Origin: Planococcus citri
Taxonomy: Eukaryota > Arthropoda > Insecta > Hemiptera > Pseudococcidae
Direction of reading: 5' to 3'
Assembly: GCF_950023065.1 (NCBI RefSeq)
Contig: NC_088680.1
Span: forward strand, 22,928,559-22,992,558
DNA: 64,000 bases
Numbering within the stretch: position 1 is the stretch's first letter; each line of letters begins with the position of its first letter. Made by a program: the position numbers and the translations under genes. Positions 37,301 to 48,305 of this stretch are shown here, piece after piece. Below the pieces are notes generated by a model. It was not told where the DNA came from and searched no databases. It saw nothing but the letters and a program-made list of their open reading frames with translations.

Positions 37301-39800
37301 TTTAAAATGAGATATTAACCACCCTTCTAGCCTTTTTCGTTCTTGATATATTTGAGAATAATCGAAAAAACGGCAAAAACAGCCCATTTAAACTCAAAAT
37401 TTGGGCCCTTTAATTACAAAATTTTTGCCCCCGTGTATTTTTCCTATATTCTAGAGACGTTAAGCTGTCGATTAAAAAAAAAATTAGCTCTCTAGGTGCC
37501 ATAGATCGGGCTAGGAATTTCTTTCTGATTTTTCGGGTATTTTTTGGGTATTTATTTTTCTTGCAGCTGTATAGTATAGATTGGAACTGAACAACTGATT
37601 TACAGTCATGTATGATCAGAACAAAAAAAATTAAACTTTACTTTGCTACGTGAAAAATTTTCAGCATTTTAAAATTTTGACTTCTTGTCGGGGAAAGGAG
37701 GTATAAAACATTTACTTGAAAATTTGAGATTTTTTCTACGTCTTATTTCATTTGTCTGAAAATTTTTTCTGGGCTCCGTCAAATTTTGAGAGAAAAATTT
37801 GATAAATGACCCATCCTAGTGCAGTGCACAAATCTTCAAAGAAAGCAACTTTAGAATTGAAAATAACTTTTCATCGGTAAGTTCATACTTATCAAGTTGA
37901 AATCAAAATAATGCTAACGTACGTATGATGAACTTCGTGGAGTGCGAAGCCATATGGCTTTCACCACCAACAAAGCCAACTTGAGTTATCGCTAATATTG
38001 CATAAAAAAAAATTATTGATACAGTTTTATCAAAAATTCGTTTCTACTTCCAAAAGTTCGGAAATTGGTTTGTGATTACTTCGAAATGTCTATAGAATCC
38101 AATTCGACAATCTTTTCTAATGAAAAAAAAAAAAAAAACAACACACTTCTGTGGTAGGCCATTTTCGTTTAATTCGTTCGACCGCTTTCTCCCTTTCCAC
38201 CTCTCTTAACCTGACTCTATGTACTCTTTATTTCAAGTAGATAGGTACATGTTGAAACAAGGAACTAATTTTCGTCAATTGTTAATATCTATATTTCGGA
38301 TTCTTTTTTCCTTTACAAATTAATTAGAAGGCAATAGCCAACACATCAGGGAATTCGTTAAGTATTTGAAAAATTGTGCTCAGATATTTTCTTAAAGTTA
38401 CTTGATGTTTTCAGTTGGGTATTTTACAAGTACTTCGGTAAATAATCAATTATCGCTCCTCAAAGAGGGAGGAGCGAATAGGGTCATTGCCCCCCCCCTG
38501 CGAACGAAAATTTAGAATAAAATAAATGCTGAAAAAAATGAACGGTTTTTAAGTTTTTTCGACCCATTTTTTCGAAAAATTTTCGCACATCTCAAAGAGT
38601 TTTTCGAAAATTACTTCGATTTTTCACGTCTAAAAATCTGGGTTCCTCGTTCTTGAGAAAATCTTGGTTTTACCTATGTCACTGCTTCTGTCTGGTTTTT
38701 TTTCGAGTTGCTCGTAAAAAGTGCTCATACGACACCGCTGACTCACTCAAATTATAATTGTTGATAAATCGAGTGCAGTTTATTAGGGGATTTGTTATCT
38801 GAAAGACAGTTGAATTGTTGAAAAAACAACGTAAATGAGGTTCAGGGTAGGGAGGGTCATTTTTCAATTTTTTTCCCCTTCAAAATTTGTTAATGCTGAG
38901 CAAAAAATTATGGTCAAATGACCTTGGCAAGATATAGAGAGAATTTCAAATTTTTAGGTAAATGTTGACTCTCCTTACTTTTGCTAGAGCTCAAAGTTTA
39001 TAAAATTAGAAAATTTTTCAAATGTTTCAATTGAAAAAAAAAAAAAATGTCGTCCCAATTGATATCTTGATGTTTTAAGAGTATTTGCATATAATTATGA
39101 TCACTTTTAAATCATTTGACAAGCTCAAAGCGCATTTTTATCCAGCCCAGAAGTTCCCAGTATGTCAGATTTTTCCTTAAAATAAGACATGCAATTTCGT
39201 AATTATTTTTGCTCAAGATTATAACGTTGGAACTGAACAACAGATGAGTTACAGTCATGTGTGGTGATGAACATCAAGAGATCAGCTGAACAAAAAAATC
39301 AAAATTTCATTTCGAGCCATGAAAAATTTTCAAAATTTTAAAACTTTTGAGTTCTTGCGGGGGGCGGGTGGAGGAGTAAAACATTTACATGAAAATTTGA
39401 AATTTTTCGTTCGTCTTAGGTCATTCGCCCATGATTTATTTTTCTGAGCTACGTTAAATTTTGAAAAAAATTGAAAAATGACCCAACCTACTGCACAAGT
39501 TTTCGATGATCAACTTGTAAAACTGTTTCCAGAATTGAAAATAATTTTTCATCGATAAAACGCCAACATAGGATGAGCTTCCTGGTGTGCGAAGTTATGG
39601 CTTTTCCACTAATAAATCCATATTGTTATCGTAATCATTCGTTTATTTATCTACCAGTTCCTACTTGCAAAAGTTCCAATATCGGAACTTTTGCAATTGG
39701 TTTATGTACTCGTATGCTTCAAAAAGTCTGGAAACCAATTCGACAACTTTTTCAAGTGAAAAAAAAAATTACTTACTGTCATCCCAGAATTTTTTTCCTC
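34390..39800. repeat. Local tandem/dispersed repeat array around the second Helitron
   Basis: The phrase tccaaaagttcggaaattgg (or variant) with its neighbours occurs at about 34522, 36267 and 38050, with a remnant near 39665. The phrase tttgttggtgctgagcag occurs at about 35487 and, with a variant, 38887. The phrase acagtcatgtgtgatcagaa occurs at about 35802 and 37603, with a variant near 39252. Units are 1.8 to 3.4 kb apart and collinear. The Helitron at 36651-37580 sits inside one unit. No coding frame is shared. Confidence 0.7.
36651..37580 (-). mobile_element. Non-autonomous Helitron, copy 2
   Basis: Same termini as copy 1: minus strand starts TCTATACTATACAGCTGC after A and ends in two GC-rich hairpins, CTAG, then T. 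About 930 bp; copy 1 is 977 bp and carries an extra piece of about 40 bp after the terminal hairpins. The matching unoccupied site is near 39215-39245, where the left and right flanks are joined. Confidence 0.8.
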
Positions 39801-41166
39801 TTAACATCGAAATATCGCATGAAACGTAGGTATTTTCTATTCCTTGAGCAAAGTGTGTGTTCCACTTTTCATATATGTTTTATTCTCTCCCCTCCCCCCA
39901 CTTCATCCTTAGATTTTTAGTGCACTCCCCAATTCGATATTGATATATTTTTTTTAATAGAAACTTCAGATTTGACATTTCCTACTTATTACCGAAACCT
40001 TCTGGAAGCGTTATAATATGTACATCTCTTGACCCTCCCCGCCTCTCCTAACCTAGCTCTATGTACGCTCTATCGCAATCATTGAAACAAGAAACAAATT
40101 TTCGTCAATTATTGTACGTATTTTCGAATTCAAACGAATAATAATCAATTTCACTCTGCGAACTGCAAAGTCTCGTGGAAAGTGATAAAACCTCGTATAG
40201 TCTACAGAGGATCGTAAACACGTCACGCTGCAAATTTTCGTTGGCCAAAATTTATATATTATTAGCTCGATGATAAAAATATAAAAATGAAAAAAAAGAG
40301 ACAAAAAAAACACCGCAAGATATTAAAGCGAGGGAATAGAATATAGCTATACACGGTGGTGGTCGTCTAAAGCCGCGTATGGTACCTATATAAGATGAAG
40401 AGAGAACACAACAACAACGATGGCAATGATGTCGAAAAGAAGAAGAAGAAAACCCAAGATGATAAAAAGTATAGCAGGAGGAGGAGTGAAAAGTACGACG
40501 GAACGAAAAAATCCTTTGCCAAAGTCGCTAGGCGGATAAGCACAACACGCTCGTTAATGTTTTAAGGTGGATAAACTATCGTGGTTTTTATCTACCTTTA
40601 AACGACTATACGCTTTCTTAAATTGTGAAAAATTACGTTTAAACGTTGCACGAACATTCTATAATGTTAGCTTAAGAATAAAATAAGAACCACTTAGCGA
40701 GAAAAATGTGAAACGACAAGACGTAATTATTTTTTATGTTTCGATAATTTTTCGCCCCGTAGAAATACGATGAGTACGTATCGCAAGCTGCGCTGTTCTC
40801 GGTTGTAAAACCCCCAAGAAAAGAAGAGTAAAGGAGCAAAAAGAAAGAAAAAATGAAATAATAACTGCGTGAAAATGTTCTCAAATTTCCACCTTTTCTA
40901 TACGTAGTATTTCGAATTGTGTAACTGTAATGGAAAAATTGTTAAGTAGGGTTTTTAGTTATAATATCTACGTATTTAATTTTCAAACGATTCTTTTTTC
41001 TTTTTGCTCGCTTTTCTTTTCTACGTTAACCTCGTTAGGATTTTTTTTTTTGCGTTGGTGCACTTAGTTACCTATATTTTGTTTTAGCCTTAGCCTTATA
41101 TTTCGCAGTCATTATATGGTTAATTGGAACGGAGGTGGTTTTTGGTTTTGTTTTTTTTGCTCGCAG
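39801..41166. other. Shaw intron 5' of the exon, with one CpG-bearing, low-repeat stretch
   Basis: 40300-40900 is less repetitive. It contains a TATA-like ctatataag at about 40386 and a 39-codon basic frame at 40420-40539 (starting MAMMSKRRRRKPKM). That frame has no splice or family support. The last 15 bases before the exon form a polypyrimidine tract and CAG acceptor. Confidence 0.4.
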
Positions 41167-41284
41167 GACAGGAAAATTACATTATCCGACTGATGTATGT
41201 GGACCATTGTTCGAAGAAGAATTAGAATTTTGGGGCTTAGACGCTAATCAAGTTGAACCCTGTTGCTGGATGACGTATACTCAG
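41167..41284 (+). CDS. Shaw: Shaw-type (Kv3) potassium channel, internal exon of the T1 domain
   Basis: A 118-bp exon lies between acceptor ttttgctcgcag and donor CAG|GTAAGA. It contributes the last base of one codon plus 39 full codons, beginning TGKLHYPTDVCGPLFEEELE and continuing FWGLDANQVEPCCWMTYTQ. This is the second half of the cytoplasmic tetramerisation (T1/BTB) domain of Shaw-class voltage-gated potassium channels. The pattern H-x5-C-x20-C-C is complete; in Shab, Shaw and Shal channels these residues bind zinc at the subunit interface. The sequence matches the conserved insect Shaw exon almost word for word as I remember it. The channel acts at the plasma membrane of neurons as a tetramer. 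The first T1 half and the membrane segments S1-S6 are not in the window, so the flanking introns are very long. Confidence 0.95.
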
Positions 41285-41965
41285 GTAAGAGCTCGTTAAT
41301 GAGCTATTTTACACCTTGATTTTGTCCTCTTTGTTATACCTATATCTAGTCGACGGGGGACGTCTAAACGAGATATTTTTTTAATGGATTGTAGTATCGT
41401 TGGTCGTGGTGTAATTTGCCTCCGTTTTTTTCACCCTTTTTATAATTTTACCTCGGAGGTAAAAAGTTTCTTTCTCTCTCTGTGTGTTTAATAGTTCATT
41501 CGTGAAACGAAATTTAAAAATAATTAACCATCTTATAGAATATTCTTTCGAATGAGAAAATAAGCCGAATTGCGAAATCTTTACTTAATGGTACAGTCGC
41601 TGGGCTGGAAATGTGGTCGATTAAATCGAGAAAGTTTTTACAGCTTGGGAAAGTTTTCGCTGTGAAAAATTAATTCGATTTGCGCTGCAGGTGATTTTAT
41701 GTGTATTTGAAATTAGGGGTTTGATGGTATGGTTTTTCGATCTGTGATTTTAAATGAAATAGGACGACTAATAGGTAGATAACGAAAATGGTTCGAATAT
41801 CGAGTCAAAGTATGAGTCAAATTTTGAATAAAAATTTGAAAAGGGTGTACTTTTAGTAAACAATTTTTACTGAAAATGATTATTATCATCATAACTTTAG
41901 ATTTGAACGCCTGGGTATCTATGAAAAAAAAAAAGGTTACTTACTATGAAAGTGCTGCCTAAAAA
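41285..41965. repeat. Shaw intron; segmental duplication, left copy
   Basis: The stretch from about 41550 to 41955 is collinear with 46480-46870. Both carry aatggtacagtcg, gctgggctggaaatgtg, tcgatttgcgctgcaggtga and atttgaacgcctgggtatct. The exon itself is not duplicated. No coding frame is shared. Confidence 0.75.
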
Positions 41966-42470
41966 TTTAGATACCTATAGGTACGATGTTTTCAAATACA
42001 TATGTGATGGCCGAAATCGAATTTTGACCATAAGTGATGGGTGAATAAAATTGCTTTTTACCCAAGTTGCAAAATAATGTAAGAGGCTGTAGATTAATTT
42101 TGATTTTGAAAAATCACAGTAAAAAAATATTTTAGAAATGGACAGAATGTTAAAAAATAAACAAATTTTACTGTGATAAATTTTTTCAACTTTCATATTG
42201 AGTTAGGTACTCTACTTACCTACTATTTGAATTAGCTTATTGAAATTTCAAAAATGGTCATTTTAATAGAATTTTCAGTAAATTTACCAAATTTCAAACT
42301 TGAATAATTTTTAAAATTTCTGTGTAAGAAAAAAATTATCATAATAAAATTTGTTCATTTTTGATGTATCTATTACTTACTTGTTTTGGCAAACATTTTT
42401 TTCATCTTGATTTTTTTAAATTAAAATTCAGTTATGGAGTCCCTTTGAGTAGCATACGTTGGGCATAAAG

Positions 42471-43217
42471 CAGTACCGGTGCCAGGATTTTTCCTTGGAG
42501 GGGGATAATTGGGTCAGAACTAAACAATTTTGCCGTCTCATTTTTTGGGTGGGGGGGGGAGTAAAATTAAGCTTCTTGGGGAGCAGAAATCAAATAAATA
42601 CAATGGCATACTCAGAATTTCCTCAAGGAGGGAGGCAAAACCAGATTTTTAGGCATGAAAAATCGAAATTAGGAGTAATTTTCTGGAAACCTATCGTGAT
42701 GTGTGGTGATTATATTATGAAAATGGAGGTAAAATTACTGCTCGAGTGAAGCGAGAGCGAAAATTTTTAGAAAAAATGGGTCCGAACAACAACAAAAAAA
42801 AAACGTTCACTTTTGCATGTTTTATTTCAAATTTTCGTTCGCAAGGGAGGACAATGGCCCCCTTCACTCCCTGGCCATGCCACTGAATAAATATGTCATT
42901 TATTTATTTAATTTTTAAAAAGGAGGGACCTCAGTGACTGAAATTTGGCTGCAAAGTATTATTCAAATTCAAAGTAAATCGTGTACGAATATACCTAATA
43001 TAATGTGGACTTGAGAAGAAAAAAGAGGCTTCTTCTTCTCAAAAAAGATGAAAAAAAAAATGAACATCGGTTTGTAATCGGCATCCATCTCAGTGAAACA
43101 AGAGCGCAAAAATGCTTGGAAAATTTCCACTTTATAGCATCAAAATTTTTTCCAAAAAAACTGGCCTCTTGGGGGGAGGATTATCACCCAAATCCCCCCC
43201 CCTTATAACCGGCACTG
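42471..43217. mobile_element. Non-autonomous hAT element with 8-bp target duplication
   Basis: Left end CAGTACCGGTGCCAGG and right end, read inward, CAGTGCCGGTTATAAGG. It is flanked by GCATAAAG at 42463-42470 and again at 43218-43225. Termini beginning CAGTG/CAGTA with an 8-bp duplication are the known signature of the hAT superfamily. The inside (747 bp) has no transposase. Short open frames at 42459-42749 and 43005-43208 are not recognisable and begin or run out across the ends. Confidence 0.75.
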
Positions 43218-43599
43218 GCATAAAGCCATAAAGAGCCATTTTGTTCATTTTCTGAAGTATGTACTACCCACCTCATGGTCAACATTGAATGTTGAGTGTA
43301 TCGCATTTCAAAAACATAGTCTGTCCCTTTACATAATTTTAAAGACAGGCAATATCTTTGAATAACATTTTATTTGATGGTATTCAGTTGTATCCTAATC
43401 TGAATTGCCTGCCATCCACTCAACGGACACCCTGTACATAATATTATATGTACTTATTATTTTTATACCCTGTTAATTTTATGCCAGTTGTAGAAATTCT
43501 GAAATTGAAAGGGAATAGTGAAGGCGGAAAATGAAAGTCTTACTTACTTATAATGAAGAAAAATATAAGTTTTACTCAACGAGATACAACATAATTGAT

Positions 43600-44205
43600 T
43601 ATCTCAAATATTAGTTGAGAGGCCCTGAGCTTGGCCATCAATTGAAATTTGGACCACATTCGTTTATTTTTTTCATGATTTATAATTTTTATCGGAAAAA
43701 ATTCAACCATTACATTTTAGAAATTTCTTTGACCACCTATCGGGCTAGAATTCTTACTCTCTAAATTTAAAGCAGTCAAATTTCACTGCTTAGCAGTCAC
43801 GACATTTTGCCTTTTTAAAGCAGTAGTTTTTTTTACTGCAAAACAGTGAAAAATTACTGAATTGGTCAGTCAAAATGAATTTTTACTGACAAATTCAGTA
43901 ATTTTTCACTGTTTTGCAGTAAAAAAAACTACTGCTTTAAAAAGGCAAAATGTCGTGACTGCTAAGCAGTGAAATTGACTGTTTCAAATTTAGAGAGTAC
44001 GTAAATTAATATCGACTAAAAGTAGATGTGTACCTACCTACATCATAATAATGCAATTTCAGAAAAATTAGAGATATTGATTTTTTCTCATTGTTAGGGG
44101 TACATTTTCCAAATTGGGAAGTAATCAGCTCCTGATGAAAATGAGTTGAAAAAAGGAACAATATGCTTACTAGAAGAAAATAGATGAATTCTTAAGAAAT
44201 TAAAC
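43600..44205. repeat. Block P, copy 1 (partial), hosting a MITE
   Basis: Matches the blocks at 47400-48320, 50340-50960, 51810-52160, 54405-55150 and 63240-64000, for example ggaacaatatgcttactag and attgggaagtaatcagctcc. The MITE at 43757-43997 interrupts it. Confidence 0.7.
43757..43997. mobile_element. TA-flanked palindromic MITE (Tc1/mariner type)
   Basis: A 241-bp element with arms of about 105 bp, starting CTCTCTAAATTTAAAGCAGT and ending with the complement. It is flanked by TA on both sides. The paralogous blocks at about 50500, 51985 and 54665 have the uninterrupted target (cttatgtaaat, cttatgtagat, cttacgtagat), which gives an exact empty site and proves a TA duplication. It encodes no protein. 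Confidence 0.85.
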
Positions 44206-44214
44206 GACAGTCTC

Positions 44215-44520
44215 GATAAATTCGATTATGGTGAGGTGTTTTCACATCGTAATGAATGAATAAATGATGTGACAGAATTGAGAAAACTACTGGATAAAAT
44301 CACCAAAAAATGTCTGACCCATGTCGCCAGAAAATTGGTGCCATAATTTTGGAAAAATTTCTGACCAAAGTTGATCATGGGTTGTCTTGACTTTTTTTCG
44401 AAAAATTGGAGAGGGGATTCGATAAATTATTGGAGGGGTGAGGGAACTCGAAAGACTGTGGGAAGAATTTCGGATCCCTGACTTGGACCATTGACCAGAA
44501 CGAGGTTTCAAATTTCAAAT
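44215..44520. repeat. Repeat related to 49640-49920 and 56520-56790, copy 1
   Basis: Shares gagaaaactactggataaaa and ttggagaggggattc with the other two copies. The plus-strand frame is broken by several stops here, whereas the copy at 49633-49914 is open. Confidence 0.6.
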
Positions 44521-45349
44521 TTCTCATTGAAAATTTTTCAAAAAAGTAGATATGTATTTTTGGTAAAATGACTGATGATATTATTATACCTATTCACTTT
44601 GATGTGAGAACAACGTTTTTGAAATTTTTTCACTTTTTTAGGTTATTTTGCACAATTTTTGAATAGGTTCAATATTGTATTATTTTTTAAATCATGTAAA
44701 ACCTTTGCTAAACTGAAAAAATTCACAATATCGAACCCCTTTTCTTACATCTAAGTGAATACATGTCAAGTTACTGTGGTCAATTATCTGAAAAAAGCAA
44801 AAAAAATTTCAAAAATTTTCATTGTACCTAAATTTTGAAATTTGGTAACCCGATAGAAAGTTTTGATGGTTCAAAACAGGGATCCAACATTCTGGGGCTT
44901 TTTGAGGTCCCATTGAAACTTTTTATCGAATCTGCTCTCCGAATTTCCAGAAAAAAGTTGAAAATGAGCCAAGATCACCCTTATGTTTAATAATCCAAGT
45001 CCTCGAGAAGTCTGTGATGAATGCTTCGGACATGTGGTGACTGAAGTAACCCAAATTGTCAAAGTCACCGGATCAAAGTAATTGAAAATATAAAAATCAT
45101 CCTTACCAAAAATCCTGGTCATCAAACGGATATTAAGCGATGGTGTCGATGTGGACATCTGAAGTCACTGTTAAATTGGTGACTAGTGTGGCTAGAGAAT
45201 CAGTGCTGAAATTTTCTAAAAACCACTGATCGATTTATTTCATTTCATTTTTGTAAATTTGATGGAAAATTTTTGCAGTTTTTCTTTTTACACTAATATT
45301 TTTATCAAACTTACAGTTAGTTTTTGTCTATTCGAATTTTGAGCACATT

Positions 45350-45800
45350 AATAGGGGGTATGCTGGTCTGAAATTTTCTTCCTACAGCGTATTTTTTATA
45401 ACTCGAAAACAATGACATTCACAAAACATTTACTAGTGTCCTTTTTTGTAAAAAATGAAAAAATATTACCAAATTTGCAAAAATTTTGAAATTTTATGTT
45501 GTAGAATTTAAGATATTGAAAAAATAAAATGAAAATAAAAGAGATGAAATTTGATTTCTTGTTTTTACGTTTTTTAGATACAATCTCAGGTTTTACAGCG
45601 TGAAATTTCAAGGTTTTTGAAAAATTGGTCATTTTTTTCATTTTCTATAAAAAAAGGACTCTTGTAAAATTTTTGTAAATTTCTTAGTTTTTGAGTTATG
45701 AAAAATGCGATGTAAGAAAAAAATGGCGGACTATCATACCCCCTGTTATAGTGCTTTAATCTAAGGCAGGGTTGTTGCGATTCGAATCGCGTAAACAATG
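45350..45800. repeat. Segmental duplication with 59565-60018, left copy
   Basis: Both copies start near ggtctgaaattttcttc and end near gattcgaatcg-gtaaacaatg. Together they supply the empty site for the MITE at 60019-60267. Confidence 0.75.
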
Positions 45801-46479
45801 TGAATGAAAAAATAATTTATGAATCAAAGCCGATGGTGCAATTCGTTAGCATTTTTATTGCATCATGTTATCAGTGGTTTTCTTATCAAAAATGAAAAAT
45901 TCGTCTGGTAGTGAAATGAGCATTAATCTTTCGTGTAGATATTTACGACGAACGAATTTTCCAATTTTGAATTCATCGAAGCAGTCCAAATTTGCCCCGG
46001 AATCGAGTATTTGAATCGAGTTTCAAATTGGAATTCCAAAAATGCGTGTTTCATTCCAACAATAGAGTGATTACCTACAAATTTTAATCCGAAGTGTTTC
46101 AATTTATTTTCGGGTTGCGTTTTTATTTCGAATGTGATGGTATGACGAGAGGAATGAAATGTGCTCTTTTTTGCATTTCAAATATAAAATATAAAATGAA
46201 AGATAAATGCATCTTTTCCAAATTGCTACAGAAATGAAATGGTTCTCTTAGTGTTGAATTTTGATATGTTCGGAGCTGCAACTTTCTATGTAATTTTAAT
46301 TTCCAACTTCAAAATTTCTCGCTTCGATCTTGCCCCAGGTATGTAAAGGGTCCGTTTTAGGTTGTTCATTTTTGATTTATATACATATTACTCGGCAATC
46401 ATTTTTCTATCTTCATTTTTAAAAATTAAAATTCAGTAGTAAAGCCTCTTTGAGTTCGTGTAGGTATCTCATTATATTA

Positions 46480-46870
46480 TCGAATGAAACAAAGAGCCGA
46501 ATTGCGAATCTTTAATGGTACAGTCGTTGGGCTGGAAATGTGTCGAGAACGTTTTTACAGCTTGAGAAAGTTTTCGCTGTGAAAAATTAATTCGATTTGC
46601 GCTGCAGGTGATTTCTGTGTACCTATTTGAAATTAAGGGTTTGCTGGTATGGGTTTTCGATCTGAGGTTTTTAATGAAATAGGATGGCAAATAGGTAGAT
46701 AACGAAAATGGTTCGAATATCAACTCAAAATATGAGTCAACTTTTGAATAAAAATTTGAAAAGGGTGTACTTTTAGTAAACAATTTTTACTGAAAATGAT
46801 TATTATCATCATAACTTTAGATTTGAACGCCTGGGTATCTATGAAAAAAAAAGGTTACTTACTATGAAAG
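46480..46870. repeat. Segmental duplication with 41550-41955, right copy
   Basis: Collinear with the sequence just 3' of the Shaw exon, about 4.9 kb away, with small indels. Its overlapping minus-strand open frame (46472-46783) is not conserved in the other copy. Confidence 0.75.
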
Positions 46871-46955
46871 TAATTTTGGTGATAAATGATTATTAACATC
46901 ATCTTTAATAACTTTAGATTTGAACGCAATTGGGTAACATTAACATTGAAAAAAA

Positions 46956-47380
46956 AAAAGGTTACTTACTGTTACATATGGAAAAATTATAAGAATGTAC
47001 CGAACGAATGATGACGCTGATAAGTTCAGAGTTTGCCTATGTTGTTCCAATATTGTTGAATTATTTGACGTTCTGGTTTCTTCCGGGTTATGGTCTATAA
47101 TAAAATGACAATAAAATGACGGATGTTGTGGCAGTTCAACTCGTGACACGTTTTTTTTACTTCTTGTTCGCTCGTTTCCCAGTCATCATCGACTAGGAAC
47201 ACTTTCTTCAAGATGGAATCCAACGTATGACGCACCATTTTGCTCCATGGTTTTGATTTTGCGAACTGTATAGTACCTCTTTCAAGAGGTAGTTTTCGGG
47301 CTGAAGCATTCCGATTCCGAAGAAGGTTCGTTTCTTTTAGGGAGTGAATCGAGCAGGAATGAAAAGAATTCATCATCCAT
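46956..47380 (-). pseudogene. Possible degraded gene, coding-like text in three frames
   Basis: On the minus strand an ATG at about 47380 opens a frame reading MDDEFFSFLLDSLPKRN and then stops. A second frame carries KMVRHTLDSILKKVFLVDDD followed by WETSEQEVKKTCHEL. A third carries NPEETRTSNNSTILEQHRQT, ending near a donor ACA|GTAAGT at about 46972. The composition looks like protein in each, in the order expected for one gene with two frameshifts or short unseen introns. The family is unknown. There is no second copy in the window. Confidence 0.35.
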
Positions 47381-47394
47381 ACCTACTTACTTGG

Positions 47395-48170
47395 AAAAAG
47401 ATAGAAAAAATGCATCCATCATATCTCGATGAATATTCATCTTGAATTGGGGGGGGAGGGACTCATTCAAATTGTAAGGAAATAATAAAAATAAAAAACA
47501 AACAAAAATTTTTTCATCGGTGCCATCTACTGGAATTTGGACCAGATTCGTTTATTTTTTCCATGAATAAAATTATAATTTTCATCGGAAAAAAATTCCA
47601 TCATATCATTTCGGAAATCTATTTTTGGCCACCTGCCCGACTAGATTTTTTATGTAGATTTAATATCGACTCAAAGTACATTATAATAATGCAGTTTCAG
47701 AGAAATTACAGATCTTTGATTTTTGTTATCCTTGTTTAGAGGTAGGTAGTCGGTACATTTCCCAAATTGGGAAATAATCAGCTCCTGAAGAAAATGAGCC
47801 GAAAAAAGGAACAATATGCTTACTAGAATAAAATTGATGAATTCTTAAGAAATTAGACGGCTAATCCACATCATATATCATCGTGCTGTGTGGACTACTA
47901 CGAGTGAATACATGTTACGCTGTGATTTGGATAAAATTTCCGAATATCTTTTACAGGGCACCAACTGTATCTCGATAAATTCGGTTTCAAAGAGGTTATG
48001 TGCGAACTTCATCCAATTTCTAACCAAAGATTCTGCCCCAAGTTCATCTTATAAAGCTGTAAAATTTTTACAGCTTCGAATCCTCAGTTGCCCAATGTAC
48101 CTTGATTTCAATTTTTCGACGAAATTGTTTGTTATATTTTTTCACTAGGTACCTACTTTGTAACGAGATT
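47395..48170. repeat. Block P, copy 2
   Basis: Begins ggaaaaagatagaaaaaatg, with the phrase tcatatctcgatgaatattc, and ends at the minus-strand exon copy at 48170. Copies at 54405 and 63240 are collinear over at least 750 bp. Confidence 0.75.
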
Positions 48171-48305
48171 ACCCGGCTATGAAATAAAGGTTTGTGATGT
48201 CAAAATTACCCTGCTGGTATTGAGGATTGTAGTGGCCGAATTTCCGCTTATTATTGCGGTTTAATTTATCTAGGAAGAGGTCATTGGCTTGACGTTTCAA
48301 AATTT
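48171..48305 (-). pseudogene. Second copy of the EILKRQ-NDL terminal exon, 5' part lost
   Basis: The minus strand reads EILKRQANDLFLDKLNRNNK then RKFGHYNPQYQQGNFDITN, open to a stop. It matches the exon at 55135-55318 in frame, with mostly conservative changes. Upstream of EILKRQ the copies diverge: extra DNA replaces the STLKKQVQAYF part and no good acceptor is seen, so this copy is probably dead or uses another exon structure. Confidence 0.4.

Noticed and set aside
1..41166. Search for the first Shaw T1 exon (NVGG...DRHPGVF) upstream of the recognised exon
   Set aside because: No matching text was found by eye on the plus strand; it is probably beyond the window, although a visual miss is possible.
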